From the NCBI GenBank assembly GCA_029237695.1, contig CM055268.1:53219131-53283130 (forward strand): 64,000 nucleotides of DNA, written 5' to 3'. Every line of letters starts with the position of its first letter. The stretch's first letter is position 1. Of this stretch, positions 30,921 through 43,000 are shown in pieces. This DNA is from Conchocele bisecta (taxonomy: Eukaryota > Mollusca > Bivalvia > Lucinida > Thyasiridae). Made by a program: the position numbers and the translations under genes. Below the pieces are notes generated by a model. The model made no database searches. It worked only from the letters and a program-made list of their open reading frames with translations, and had not been told where the DNA came from.

Positions 30921-33900
30921 ACAATAGGTTTACATTGTTCCCAATAGTTTTACATTGTTCCCAATAGTTCAATAGTTTTACATAGTTCCCAATAGTTTTA
31001 CATTTTATATTGTTTATATTCGTTTTACATTGTTCCCAATAGTTTTACATTGTTCCCAATAGTTTTACATAGTTCCCAATAGTTCAATAGTTTTACGTAG
31101 TTTCCCAATAGTTTTACATTGTATATTGTTTACATTCGTTGTACATAGTTCCCAATAGTTTTACATTGTTCCCAATAGTTTTACATATTCCCAATAGTTT
31201 TACATTGTTCCCAATAGTTTTACATAGTTCCCAATAGTTTTACATTACATTGTTCCCAATAGTTTTACATAGTTCCCAATAGTTCAATAGTTTTACATAG
31301 TTCCCAATAGTTCAATAGTTTTACATAGTTCCTAATAGTTCAATAGTTTTACATTGTTCCCAATAATTTTACATAGTTCCCAATAGTTCAATAGTTTTAC
31401 ATAGTTCCCAATAGTTTACTTATATATTGTACATTAGCTTTACATAGTTCCCAATAGTTTTACATTGTTCCCAATAGTTTTACATTAATAGTTTTACATT
31501 GTTCCCAATAGTTTTACATTGTTCCCAATAGTTGTTTGCCTTGTTCCAAATATGTTTACATTGTTCCCAATAGTTTTACATAGTTACCAATAGTTTTACA
31601 TTGTTCCCAATAGTTTTACATTGTTCCCAATAGTTCAATAGTTTTACATAGTTCCCAATAGTTTTACATTTTATATTGTTTATATTCGTTTTACATTGTT
31701 CCCAATAGTTTTACATTGTTCCCAATAGTTTTACATAGTTCCCAATAGTTCAATAGTTTTACGTAGTTCCCAATAGTTTTACATTGTATATTGTTTACAT
31801 TCGTTGTACATAGTTCCCAATAGTTTTACATTGTTCCCAATAGTTTTACATTATTCCCAATAGTTTTACATTGCCCAATAGTTTTCATAGTTCCCAATAG
31901 TTTTACATTACATTGTTCCCAATAGTTTTACATAGTTCCCAATAGTTCAATAGTTTTACATAGTTCCCAATAGTTCAATAGTTTTACATAGTTCCCAATA
32001 GTTCAATAGTTTTATATTGTTCCCAATAATTTTACATAGTTCCCAATAGTTCAATAGTTTTACATAGTTCCCAATAGTTTTACATTTTATATTGTTTACA
32101 TTAGTTTTACATAGTTCCCAATAGTTTTACATTGTTCCCAATAGTTTTACATTAATAGTTTTACATTGTTCCCAATAGTTTTACATTGTTCCCAATAGTT
32201 TTTGCCTTGTTCCAAATATGTTTACATTGTTCCCAATAGTTTTACATAGTTACCAATAGTTTTACCCATTGTTTCCCATAGTTTTACATAGTTACCCAAT
32301 AGTTTTTAACATAGTTCCAATAGTTTTACATTGTTCCCAATAGTTTTACATAATAGTTTTACATTGTTCCCATAGTTTACATTGTTCCCAATAGTTTTTT
32401 GCCTTGTTCCAAATATGTTTACATTGTTCCCAATAGTTTTACATAGTTACCAATAGTTTTACATAGTTCCCAATAGTTTTACATAGTTCCCAATAGTTCA
32501 ATAGTTTTACATAGTTCCCAATAGTGTTACATTTTATATTGGTTATATTCGTTTTACATAGTTCCCAATAGTTTTACATTGTTCCCAATAGTTTTACATT
32601 GTTCCCAATAGTTTTACATTGTTCCCAATATTTTTACTTAGTTCCCAATAGTTCAATAGTTTTACATAGTTCCCAATAGTTTTACATTTTATATTGTTTA
32701 CATTCCTTTTACATAGTTCCCAATAGTTTTACATTGTTCCCAATAGTTTTACATTAATAGTTTTACATTGTTCCCAATAGTTTTACATTGTTCCCAATAG
32801 TTGTTTGCCTTGTTCCAAATATGTTTACATTGTTCCCAATAGTTTTACATAGTTACCAATAGTTTTACATTGTTCCCAATAGTTTTACATTGTTCCCAAT
32901 AGTTCAATAGTTTTACATAGTTCCCAATAGTTTTACATTTTATATTGTTTATATTCGTTTTACATTGTTCCCAATAGTTTTACATTGTTCCCAATAGTTT
33001 TACATAGTTCCCAATAGTTCAATAGTTTTACGTAGTTCCCAATAGTTTTACATTGTATATTGTTTACATTCGTTGTACATAGTTCCCAATAGTTTTACAT
33101 TGTTCCCAATAGTTTTACATATTCCCAATAGTTTTACATTGTTCCCAATAGTTTTACATAGTTCCCAATAGTTTTACATTACATTGTTCCCAATAGTTTT
33201 ACATAGTTCCCAATAGTTCAATAGTTTTACATAGTTCCCAATAGTTCAATAGTTTTACATAGTTCCCAATAGTTCAATAGTTTTATATTGTTCCCAATAA
33301 TTTTACATAGTTCCCAATAGTTCAATAGTTTTACATAGTTCCCAATAGTTTTACATTTTATATTGTTTACATTAGTTTTACATAGTTCCCAATAGTTTTA
33401 CATTGTTCCCAATAGTTTTACATTAATAGTTTTACATTGTTCCCAATAGTTTTACATTGTTCCCAATAGTTGTTTGCCTTGTTCCAAATATGTTTACATT
33501 GTTCCCAATAGTTTTACATAGTTACCAATAGTTTTACATTGTTCCCAATAGTTTTACATAGTTACCAATAGTTTTACATAGTTCCCAATAGTTTTACATT
33601 GTTCCCAATAGTTTTACATTAATAGTTTTACATTGTTCCCAATAGTTTTACATTGTTCCCAATAGTTTTTTGCCTTGTTCCAAATATGTTTACATTGTTC
33701 CCAATAGTTTTACATAGTTACCAATAGTTTTACATAGTTCCCAATAGTTTTACATAGTTCCCAATAGTTCAATAGTTTTACATAGTTCCCAATAGTGTTA
33801 CATTTTATATTGGTTATATTCGTTTTACATAGTTCCCAATAGTTTTACATTGTTCCCAATAGTTTTACATTGTTCCCAATAGTTTTACATTGTTCCCAAT

Positions 33901-34372
33901 ATTTTTACTTAGTTCCCAATAGTTCAATAGTTTTACATAGTTCCCAATAGTTTTACATTTTATATTGTTTACATTCCTTTTACATAGTTCCCAATAGTTT
34001 TACATTGTTCCCAATAGTTTTACATTGTTCCCAATAGTTTTACATTGTTCCCAATAGTTTTATACTGTTCCCAATAGTGTTTTGCCTTGTTCCAAATATG
34101 TTTACATTGTTCCCAATAGCTTTACATAGTTACCAATAGTTTTACATAGTTACCAATAGTTTTGCATTGCTTCTAATAGTTTTACATTGTTCACAATCGT
34201 TTTACATTGTTCACAATAGTTTTGTATTGTTCCCAATAGTTTTTGCATTGTTCCCAATAGTTTTGCATTGTTCCCAATAGTTTTGCATAGTTCCCAATAG
34301 TTTAGCATAGTTCCAATAGTTTAGCATAGTTCCCAATAGTTTTACATAGTTCCCAATAATTTAGCATAGTTT
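30921..34372 (+). repeat. 3.45-kb satellite, 20-bp monomer, 1.27-kb higher order
   Basis: Consensus monomer GTTCCCAATAGTTTTACATT (20 bp, T/A variant at the last positions), interspersed with shortened AGTTCAATAGTTTTACAT units and marker units. TTTGCCTTGTTCCAAATATG occurs at 31535, 32201, 32398, 32804, 33473, 33669 and 34081: spacings 666/197/406 then 669/196/412, a higher-order repeat of about 1270 bp present twice. TTTTATATTGTTTATATTCG and GTATATTGTTTACATTCGTT mark other fixed positions. Right-hand monomers (34140-34372) are the most diverged. No frame stays open because 20 is not a multiple of 3 and TAG recurs. Confidence 0.95.
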
Positions 34373-34574
34373 ATACGCATGTTTTTCAACACCAGCATCA
34401 AATAAAGCTATTCAAACAATACGCCCTGTAACAACTATTAGGGCCGTTCCTTTGTTCACAAAGCCACACCGGATAACGTTCCAACAAATACATGTTTTGT
34501 TTATTGGACGGCATTCAAATCGAGATGCTAAATACATAACAAAGTGTATATGACAAGGTACAATTCTAAAAGTA

Positions 34575-35046
34575 CATATGTGGCTGTGGCTGGAGAAATG
34601 GAGCCTATGGGATTCGTGTCCAGTGTAGCTCCTGATCACATAGCACACTCCTCGCCTGATATCGATTCATTAATGGAATGACGAAGAGTGCAGTGGGCCG
34701 TTTCACTAAACTTCTTATGACTAAAATGTTCGTATGACTAAAATGTTCGTAAGTGCAAATTTAGGATCCTCTGGAAATTCCACGTGATGGATTTACATTT
34801 ATTGAGCATAGGCTGCATATGCAGCCTATGCTCAATAACTGTAAATCCAATACTTGTTTACAAGAAAACATTGTTAATGTGAAATGTACAGACTATCATA
34901 AGTTTGCACTTACGAATAGTTTAGTCATACGAAGTTTAGTGAAACGGTCCCCAGATCCTGATCAGACTGTGCAGATACAGTCTGATCTGGATCTACACTG
35001 GTTGCAAAACCAATAAGCCCCATTTATTCAGTCACAGCCACATATG
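34575..35046. mobile_element. Family H element split by family C
   Basis: GTGGCTGTGGCTGGAGAAAT on the left (34577) and CCAGTCACAGCCACATATG-type end on the right (35028-35046), interrupted at GTGCAG/CAGATCCTGATCAG by the C element at 34694-34952. Confidence 0.85.
34694..34953. mobile_element. Family C MITE nested in H, TSD CAG
   Basis: TGGGCCGTTTCACTAAACTT to AGTTTAGTGAAACGGTCCC with the central GGCTGCATATGCAGCC. CAG flanks both ends; removing one CAG and the element restores the normal H sequence GTGCAGATCCTGATCAG. Confidence 0.9.
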
Positions 35047-35475
35047 CGAAGTGAGCGGGGAATAGGTGCATGTTAAATGACAGCTCCCGCAACCGTATAT
35101 CCAATTGCAACCAGAGTTTTTTATGGTAACGATTTAATAACGATCTGCACTAGAACCGAGTTGGTTGGTAACGATTTAATAACGATTTGCACTAGCACTG
35201 CACTTCTCTGTGGTTATATGAATGATATACCACTGCTTGGAATGCCGGCTGACAAAGGGGGCCTTATAATAGTGTATATACTGACTAACTAATTGAAGTA
35301 AAATGGATATAATTATTTTTTATTAATAAAACAGTATTTTGTTTATTTCTCCATAAAGGTATATGTTGTTACCGCTCATTTGAACCGTGTCGTAGAGAAA
35401 ATATAAACAAGAAATGCGTCTGTCGAACGCGGATGCCACTTGCAGCATATTTGAGAAACTGTGACAAAGTGGTGA
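35047..35475. other. Unassigned, B fragment
   Basis: Short tandem TGGTAACGATTTAATAACGA at about 35114 and 35167. At 35361 TATGTTGTTACCGCTCATTT is half of a family B foldback. Confidence 0.45.
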
Positions 35476-35710
35476 CGGACGGACGAACAGACGGACGTTC
35501 CAACATTTTGGGTTTATGGGGTATTTCCATTGTTTGAAGAACAATGAAAAAGCCCCTAAACAACAATAGAGTTTATGAGGTTACGGAATATTACAAAGGA
35601 ATCTTTTGTTCCTAACCACGCCCCTAAGCTCTCAAACCCCCGGACGTTGGCCCGGACAGACGGACGGACGGACATACGGACAGACGGACGGTCCAAACAC
35701 TATATTCCAC
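35476..35710. repeat. GACG-rich microsatellites
   Basis: GACGGACGGACGAACAGACG (about 35475) and GACGGACGGACGGACATACG (about 35660), each next to TTCCA/TCCAAACACTATATTCCA. Low-complexity tails of a dispersed repeat; a similar run is at 37979. Confidence 0.6.
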
Positions 35711-35889
35711 CCGTTTCTTCGAAACCCGGTGGCATAAAAAATACAAATGTTCATGGCCTATAAATGGGCTGATGCGCACGTTTAATGCATCGGAATTATG
35801 ATCCGCGCATCCGCTGATCGCATGCATACATTGTAAGGTACCTCTTCTCAGCCGGATGACCAACATTTCGCTCATGAATTACCTGCACT

Positions 35890-36369
35890 AGGAAAGGCAG
35901 TAGTTCGCTGTTTGAGATTCCTCTCGGCCATGTTCGGGTATTCCCGATTGATGTTCGGCCAGGAGTCGACTATGTTCGGATATTTCCGGTAGCACTCGGT
36001 AAGGTGTCGGGATGCTACTGTCATCAAATCATAGTGGTAATTATTAGGATGGCCGGGAGTCGACTATGTTCTGATATTTCCTGTAGCACTCAAGTGATGC
36101 TCGGTGTCCAGATTTTGCCGTGCCATCATAACATCGTGGTCAGTATTTGGCCGACCATTGTTGTACATCACTGAATGCCAAACAACCGACCGACGCCGCC
36201 AACATTTCTAGAACTCTGCGACAGGTTGGTATAGCCAATCGCGGCACGCTTACTGGCGGACACGAATATTCATGTAGATGTTCGAAAACTGCCATTTTAA
36301 CCAATGCCCAATCCTAATACGGTTTCAGATTGTCAGAAGCGATTTCAATTGTCTCATTTCGGGTCATAG
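35890..36369. repeat. Diverged GTCGACTATGTTC duplications
   Basis: Two imperfect copies of a segment containing GGAGTCGACTATGTTC, TATTTCC and GTAGCACTC lie about 95 bp apart, with weaker copies around. This may be an older part of the minisatellite next to GADD45. No coding signal. Confidence 0.4.
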
Positions 36370-36825
36370 AAGTTCCGATGATTGTCAATTACCAGCGGAG
36401 TCCGGGACACTAGAGTCGCGTCACTGAACACTCTATCAGTCTGGTCACATGATTCTGATGGTCGTCGAAGATCAGTGGATTTGAGTTTACTGGAATCCCG
36501 GTTTGTGCCGATTAACAATTGCGGTCGTATCAAATGAAGACCAATCAAGTTCAAGTATCGCGTGACATATGCCGATCAACAGTCATAGTCTTGTCAGAGA
36601 TGTGCCCCGATGTTTACTGGTCGATTTCAGGTTACGTGAGGCCCGACATATGCCGATTAAAAGTAGTGGTCGGGTCACATGACTGTTTGAAGTATCGCGT
36701 GATATATGCCGATTACCAGTCGTGGTCTGGTCACACGAGTCCCGAATTTTGCCGAAGACCAGTTGATTTCGGGTCACGGGAGACCCGATGCTTGCCGATT
36801 ATCAGTCGCGTCGCGCAGTGATATA
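36370..36825. repeat. Degenerate minisatellite abutting the GADD45 stop
   Basis: The motif GCCGATTA..AGTCG.GGTC (with GGTCACATGA variants) recurs at about 36508, 36571, 36651, 36708, 36751 and 36794, spacings 43-80 bp. The last unit carries GTGATATAT, which touches the TGA stop at 36826-36828. On the minus strand this is the beginning of the 3' UTR. Looser related sequence (GGAGTCGACTATGTTC, at about 35962 and 36056) extends further. Confidence 0.65.
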
Positions 36826-37059
36826 TCAGACAGGCAGCTCGATGTGTCCATGAGGTACGAGTCCACCGAGAATAAAGTTCTCGCAGTAGTCGGAGACGAA
36901 CTCGTCTTCGGGCGTGAGGAGGGCGGGTGTCATGACAACGACGCAGCTGAAGTCGGGGTACACACGCTCCGCACCAGCCGCCACCACCGTCCCCGCCGCC
37001 TTCGCGTCCTTGGATGCGGTGGACGTGTAGATCGCCGACACCTTGGTGACGCTGTCAGC
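36826..37059 (-). CDS. GADD45: GADD45 exon 4 (terminal coding exon)
   Basis: 234 nt encoding residues 85-161 and a TGA stop at 36828-36826. The acceptor is TTTTCAG|G in phase 0. Contains an Ala-rich loop (residues 99-114), DFSCVVVMTP, an acidic PEDEF segment and the C-terminal YCEN...LVPHGHIELPV. High CpG and GC at third positions contrast with the flanks. The stop codon sits directly against a degenerate minisatellite. Confidence 0.93.
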   Translation of the reverse strand, partial: ADSVTKVSAIYTSTASKDAKAAGTVVAAGAERVYPDFSCVVVMTPALLTPEDEFVSDYCENFILGGLVPHGHIELPV

Positions 37060-40000
37060 CTGAAAAGGATGACACAATCGTTCGGTGATCTTTGGTTGAA
37101 ATTGGGTCATTTAATACACTCAATTAACGGTTCAAGTTGAAATAAACATCGACGAATTTTGCAAAACAAATTTGTATATGCAGTCAAATGTTAGAAATAT
37201 GTGAGGTAAGTGTATATTGATAGTATTAATTAAAAGTTTTAACAATGCATGCCCACTGGTAATCCAAAAGAAAACTAGATTGGTCAGCAAGCGAGGCTTA
37301 CGGAATACCCCCGCGTGGGTCCAGGTACGCCTAAATATGTAAAACCATCCAAGTGTGTGGGCTTGCGACCTTGACTCTGGTTTTAGCGTGAATTTGTCAC
37401 ATGGTGGTAGAGGTCCATTGGAGCAATGCGTGTGTGAAATGTGAAGCAGATTCGAGCAAGGAAATAGAAATTATAACCGATTTCTCTGATGTTAAGTTTT
37501 GTAAAAAGACTATATATAAATATGTGACCTTGACCTCGAGATCAGCGGGGATTTGTCACAGCATGATAGTAGAGCCTTAGAGGAATGCATGCATGAAATA
37601 TTAAGAATTTTCGATGAACGAAATAGAAGTTATAACATATTTCTCTGATGTTAAGTTTTGTAAAGAGACTAAGTATATGACCTTGACCTTGGGATCAGAG
37701 GGGGCTGGACGGTCGTGTATTTGTCACAGCATGATAGTACAACCTAAGAGGAATGCACAAGTGACATATTAAGAATTTTCAATGAAGGAAATAAAAGTTA
37801 TAATAACTTATTTCTCTGATGTTAAGTTTTGTAAAGAGACCAATTATTTGACATTGACCTTGGAATCAGCGGGGGTTGCGGGTAGTAGAGCCTTACATGA
37901 ATACATGTGTGAAATATTAAGCATTTTCGATGAAGGAAATGGAAGTTGTAACATATTTATCTGATGTTAAGTTTAGTGACGGACGGACGGACGGACGCAC
38001 GGACGCACGGACTACCTGACTCCAATATACAGCCGCAATGTTGAATATTCATATGAGTACAGTGAAACCTCTCCAAACCGGACACCCTGTGAGGTCCCCA
38101 GGGTGTCCGGCTTAGAGAGGTTTCACTCTAAATCGGGCCTTTGATCATTATGAGCCATAGTTGTGTGCTATGCGATCACGAACAGACATTATCACCTGAG
38201 ATAAATGACCAAGAGAAACTCATCAAAAATAAAACCACAGATGTTTTCTTGGTGTCCGGTTTAGAGAGGTTCCACTGTATATGACAAAGGAAATGCGACA
38301 AATATATAGACAAAGAGAACTGCAAGCTGTACAGCAAGCTCCTATTAATACAAACCCACGTTTCTGCATATCGTCGCCCTACATGACATTCATATACGTC
38401 GGAAAAATACGTCCAGAAAATCGGGCATGTCCTCTGTATGACATCCAGCAATTAGGACAAGTCGTCATGAGAATGTTCAGATAATTGTAAACCATATCAC
38501 GTGGTGTTGATATTGTGTGACTGAAGACTCACCTTAAGCACCTTGATCTCGTGTTCCCGGCAGTAGGCCTCAATCAGCGTGTGTTGTATGCGCAGAGAGA
38601 CATCTTGGGATGTCCCTTCCGGTAGAATACACAACATGACTCGGTCAATCTCCCTGAAATATACAGGACAGGTGTGGATTAGTGTTGCTGTCAGGTGTGT
38701 ACGATGTACGATGTTGGGTGGGGGAGGAGATGGGGTGGGGGAGGAGATGGGATGGGGAGGCAGATAATTCAGCTGGTAACAAGCGCAATGTGGTCACAGC
38801 AGGTTACTTTGTTTCGTTTGTCAGGCAGGAATAAAATTGTACGTCTACACGTGCTCCTTATGGGTTTTGCGACCAGTGTAGATCCAGATCAGCATGTGCA
38901 TCGGCACTGTTCGCAATCCAGATCGTTACCAGGCTACAGGAGTGTACTATTTGGACAGGAGCTACACCAGGCGCGGATACAAGGGGGGTGGGGTCCAGGG
39001 GGGGGGTCCGGAACCCCACCCCCCCCACCTGGTGCCGGACCCCCCCCCCCCACCTGGCAAAAAACAAATCAATAAAAATAAAATCTACAATACTCGAATA
39101 GTTGGATGACTTTTTTCGTGGCCTAGGTGTCAGGAAATCGCATCTGCGGCGATCTGGCATTTACAAATTGCATGGGGGAAGTCTTTACGATTTCGCGCTA
39201 ATTATAATTACAGACCCCCCCCCCCGTGCAATTATTTCTGTATCCGCCCCTGTACACTGGGCACAATCCCATAAGCCCCATTTCTCCAGTCACAGCCACA
39301 TATATCAATCACAATGTTGAAACTAGATGTTGAGTTTTATCGTTGACTGGTGCATTAAACAAGGGGCATGATCACGTGGTTACAACAACAACAATGTCGC
39401 CAACTCCAAAGTAAGTATTATTTGATATTTTCCTTAATATGCAACGGATTTTGATGAAATATGGAACAGCAAACGCGCCTTCATGCGCTGCATTTGGTGG
39501 TCTATGGAGTTTGGCACAGACTTATGTCGTTTTTCTCCGACACGGAAATCGATTCTTCGCAAAAACGACAGAAGTTTTGGCGAAAATACAGAGACCACCA
39601 AATGCACCTTAACAAGACGCGTTTGGTGCGCCATATTTCATCAAAATCCGTTACATAATAAGGACACTATACAAGAATACATACTTTTGAATCGGTACTT
39701 GCTGTTGTTGTTAGTACCACGTGACCTTGTTAAACAGTGAACTGTGACAACGACAGTTATCTAACAAACCACCATTAATGCGTTTTCGAAATTGCTTGTA
39801 TAGTATCTAATCCCAAAACCAGGTTGTACATATTTTGTCACACATAACACAAGGTGTATGATCACGTGGTACTAACAACAACAACAAGTACCGATTCAAA
39901 GTACGTATTATTTTATAGTGTCCTTATTACGTAACGGATTTTGATGAAATATGGTGCATCAAACGCGTATTGTTAAACTGCATTTGGTGGTCTCTGTATT

Positions 40001-43000
40001 TTCGCCCAAACTTCTGTCGTTTCGCAAAAACTACATAAGTCTGTGCCAAACTCCATAGACCACCAAATGCAGCTCACGAAGACGCGTTTGCTGTGCCATA
40101 TTTTATCAAAATCCGTTGCATATTAAGGAAACTATCAAATAATATAGTTTGGAGTGGGCAACGTTGTTGTTGTAACCACGTGATCATGCACCTTGATAAC
40201 TGTGTATTACCAAGATTCCCACAGATGCACGAGCTCCGATCAATAGACTGCTTGCAGGAAGTATATGTAAGACGTACGTCACCTACTCATACAGATAATT
40301 GGTTATACGGCAACTAATTGTATTGACATAACGTTATTAATGATGTATAATTATATAATTATACCGAAAAATCTGCCCCCGGCGCTGTATATATTTGCCC
40401 TATCTCTGACAGCATCGCTAGGGGTGGTGTAATCGGTGACAACATCTGTACATTCACACGGCAAATCATCCGGCTTGCAACATGGGTCTTACCATGTTGG
40501 CGACCAGCGTAGTACCAGATCAGCCTGGTCCCAGATCAGCGTAGTCACAGCCAGATAAACCTGCGTGGACGCGCAGGCTGACCAGTGACTACTCTGTTCG
40601 CAATTCATATGCAATCGTGCTATATTATGACAAAACGGACCGTATCACGTTTCGAAGCAGTGTAGCATATTTCACCAACATTGCAAAGTATACTTTTCTA
40701 GCAAAGTATACTTTGAGGGAGTAATCATTTATTTTTCCGAAATGCATTATTTCATATAAAACTAACAACTGCATATATTTGATGATTAAAAGTATTCAAA
40801 ATTATTATACTGAATTTATTACATTATCACAGCCAAAATGGCTGTGATAATGTAATAAATTCAGTATAATAAAAATTAACAAATTTAATTTATCATAAAA
40901 TTGAAAATTTCTCCCTAAAAGTATACTTTGCTAGATAAGTATACTTTGCAATGTTGGTGAAATAGGCTCCTGGTTGGGACTGGCTACTGACTGGGACGCT
41001 GTCGCCATTCCTATGTGCCCGTAGGCCCATCAACAAAGAGATTCAACTCAAGAGCGAAATGTTAATTATTACTAGGATCAACAACTAATTTCAAATGCAG
41101 TAATGCCAATTGTTCCCATCTCATATATCACATAAAACACTTCAAACTCTGGCCTTTTTAAGAGTTATATGTGTCCGGGTATGGAAGGTCTTCGAGCCAA
41201 TTCCAACCCTTAAATAATATAATAACTTATATATATATCAGGATCTGCACTTTTTGCAAGTAATTTTCATATTACAAAATAAAAAAAAACAAAACATTTT
41301 CATAAATGGACTAGTCTGAAAATCATTTTGTGACGGTTGGATTGGTTGCCAAATTAACACATCAAAATCCATTCCAGTTACTTAGGGGTGTAAGTGTTAA
41401 TATAGACATCCACATCTGCTCCCGCCGCCACGTTTACAAACACCAATGCATGCTATTAAAATATTCACACAAATATAGGTTCTCAAGTTTTAAAAACGTA
41501 GCAGAGTATATTTGTTGATTTTTATCAAATTGCGAAAATAAATTGCAATATTTTAAATAGGTTGTCGCAATTTGAACGCAACAAAGCCGATTTTGGAATA
41601 ATGTTTGTTATCGTACTTAACTCTTTGCATGCTAGCGGCGAAAATATCCGCCAAACGAATTAGGAGTATATGTTTTATTTCTCTCTGTAAATATGTCTTG
41701 AAATTTCATTAGAATTGTGTCCTCCTCCGGACACAATTCTAATGAAATTCCAAGACATATTCATGACATTTATAAGTAGAAATAAAAGAAAATATAATGA
41801 ATTGCCATCTGCTATTTTTGAACTATTTATAGCCCACAAATTTCCCAGCATGCAAAGAGTTAACTAGCGTAGCATATCAAACACACTGGGAGAGCATATA
41901 GTGATCAAACACTAGCTGTTGCAAACTCTTAGCCAATGCAACAAAGCCGACTGCGCATACACCACGGTGACTCGTGACCCCGCATACAGCTGTATAATGC
42001 TACCATATTTGAATATCCGATCAAGATCTCTACATGGCGTATATGAGGCACGCCATGTGTTTTTGTGCCTTCGGACATCTGCGTAATTTCATTTAAATAC
42101 GTTTACAAAATTAAAAATATTTTTCCTAAATAATGTCAAAAGTTTACAAAATATACAATATTTTCCGTAAATGGCGTCAAAAGTTGACAAAATTTGAAGA
42201 GTACATGCGCATGTACTCTGAAGATTTTGTCAACTTTTGACGCCATTTACCGAAAATATTGTAAATTTTGTAAACGTATGTCATGAAATGACGCAGATGT
42301 CCGAAGGTATACAATCACGTGGCGTGTCTCATATCAGGTTTGATAAGATGTCGATATATGCGAGAGATGCAGACGACTCACAGCTGCAGACGAACCCGTG
42401 GTAACCCCGACAACATGTGCGGAACGTGGGCATTACCATAGCGCCATCTGCTTATCATTGTAAAATACTGTGCAATTTGAATCTGTTGGCTGCGTGATCG
42501 AAATACTGATAGTAATTCGTGAATGTTCATGCTGATGGCTGTGCATAGCATATTGCTGCGTGAAGAATAAGCATAACGTGCTTATTCTTGCACTGGCGTG
42601 CATAGTTGTAAATTTGTTATGTATTTGTTATGTATTTTGTTATGTATTTGGTGATAAATTTTCGGAGCCGAACGAGAGGCCAGTTCGGCTCCGAAAATGC
42701 ATCACCAAAATTAAAATAAAAACTTTCAGCATTGAAAGACAGTGTTCTGATCCGGTGCCAAGCACCTTAAGAACACCGGACCAATCGGCCCAAGGTGTGA
42801 ATCACAACACAATCCACGTATACCCACCCATCATCCGGCCGAGGACGCCGAATATTTACAGACATTGACACATGAGGTAACACCAGTCACACACCGAACA
42901 GTGCATGTAGAAACATACTAAAGCTTGACAATAGAACTTACCGGTCGAGCAAGTCGACACACTCGAAGACGCCGAAGTGGGCCCTATCCTGGTCGATGGC

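Larger units (their letters stand above)
37060..38532 (-). other. GADD45 intron 3 (1473 bp)
   Basis: Canonical splice ends. About 600 bp is a tandem array of 145-171-bp units, followed by a GACG microsatellite and one family D element. In vertebrate GADD45A the p53 site is in intron 3; I saw no convincing p53 half-site pair here, but did not search exhaustively. Confidence 0.8.
38654..42941 (-). other. GADD45 intron 2 (4288 bp)
   Basis: Canonical splice ends. Contains a G-rich microsatellite next to exon 3, an H element split by a J-type element, two complete E foldbacks in tandem, an H fragment, an I element, SINE and M fragments, and R and L foldbacks. Almost the whole intron is mobile DNA. 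Confidence 0.85.

Noticed and set aside
30921..34372. CRISPR array
   Set aside because: Regular short repeats, but spacers are not unique, monomers are contiguous and the context is eukaryotic.
36519..37140. Plus-strand frames of 100 and 144 codons
   Set aside because: The first is minisatellite; the second is the antisense shadow of GADD45 exon 4.
42560..42868. Small secreted/membrane protein (102 codons)
   Set aside because: The hydrophobic start comes from a TTATGTATTTGT microsatellite and a hairpin within GADD45 intron 2; no similarity.
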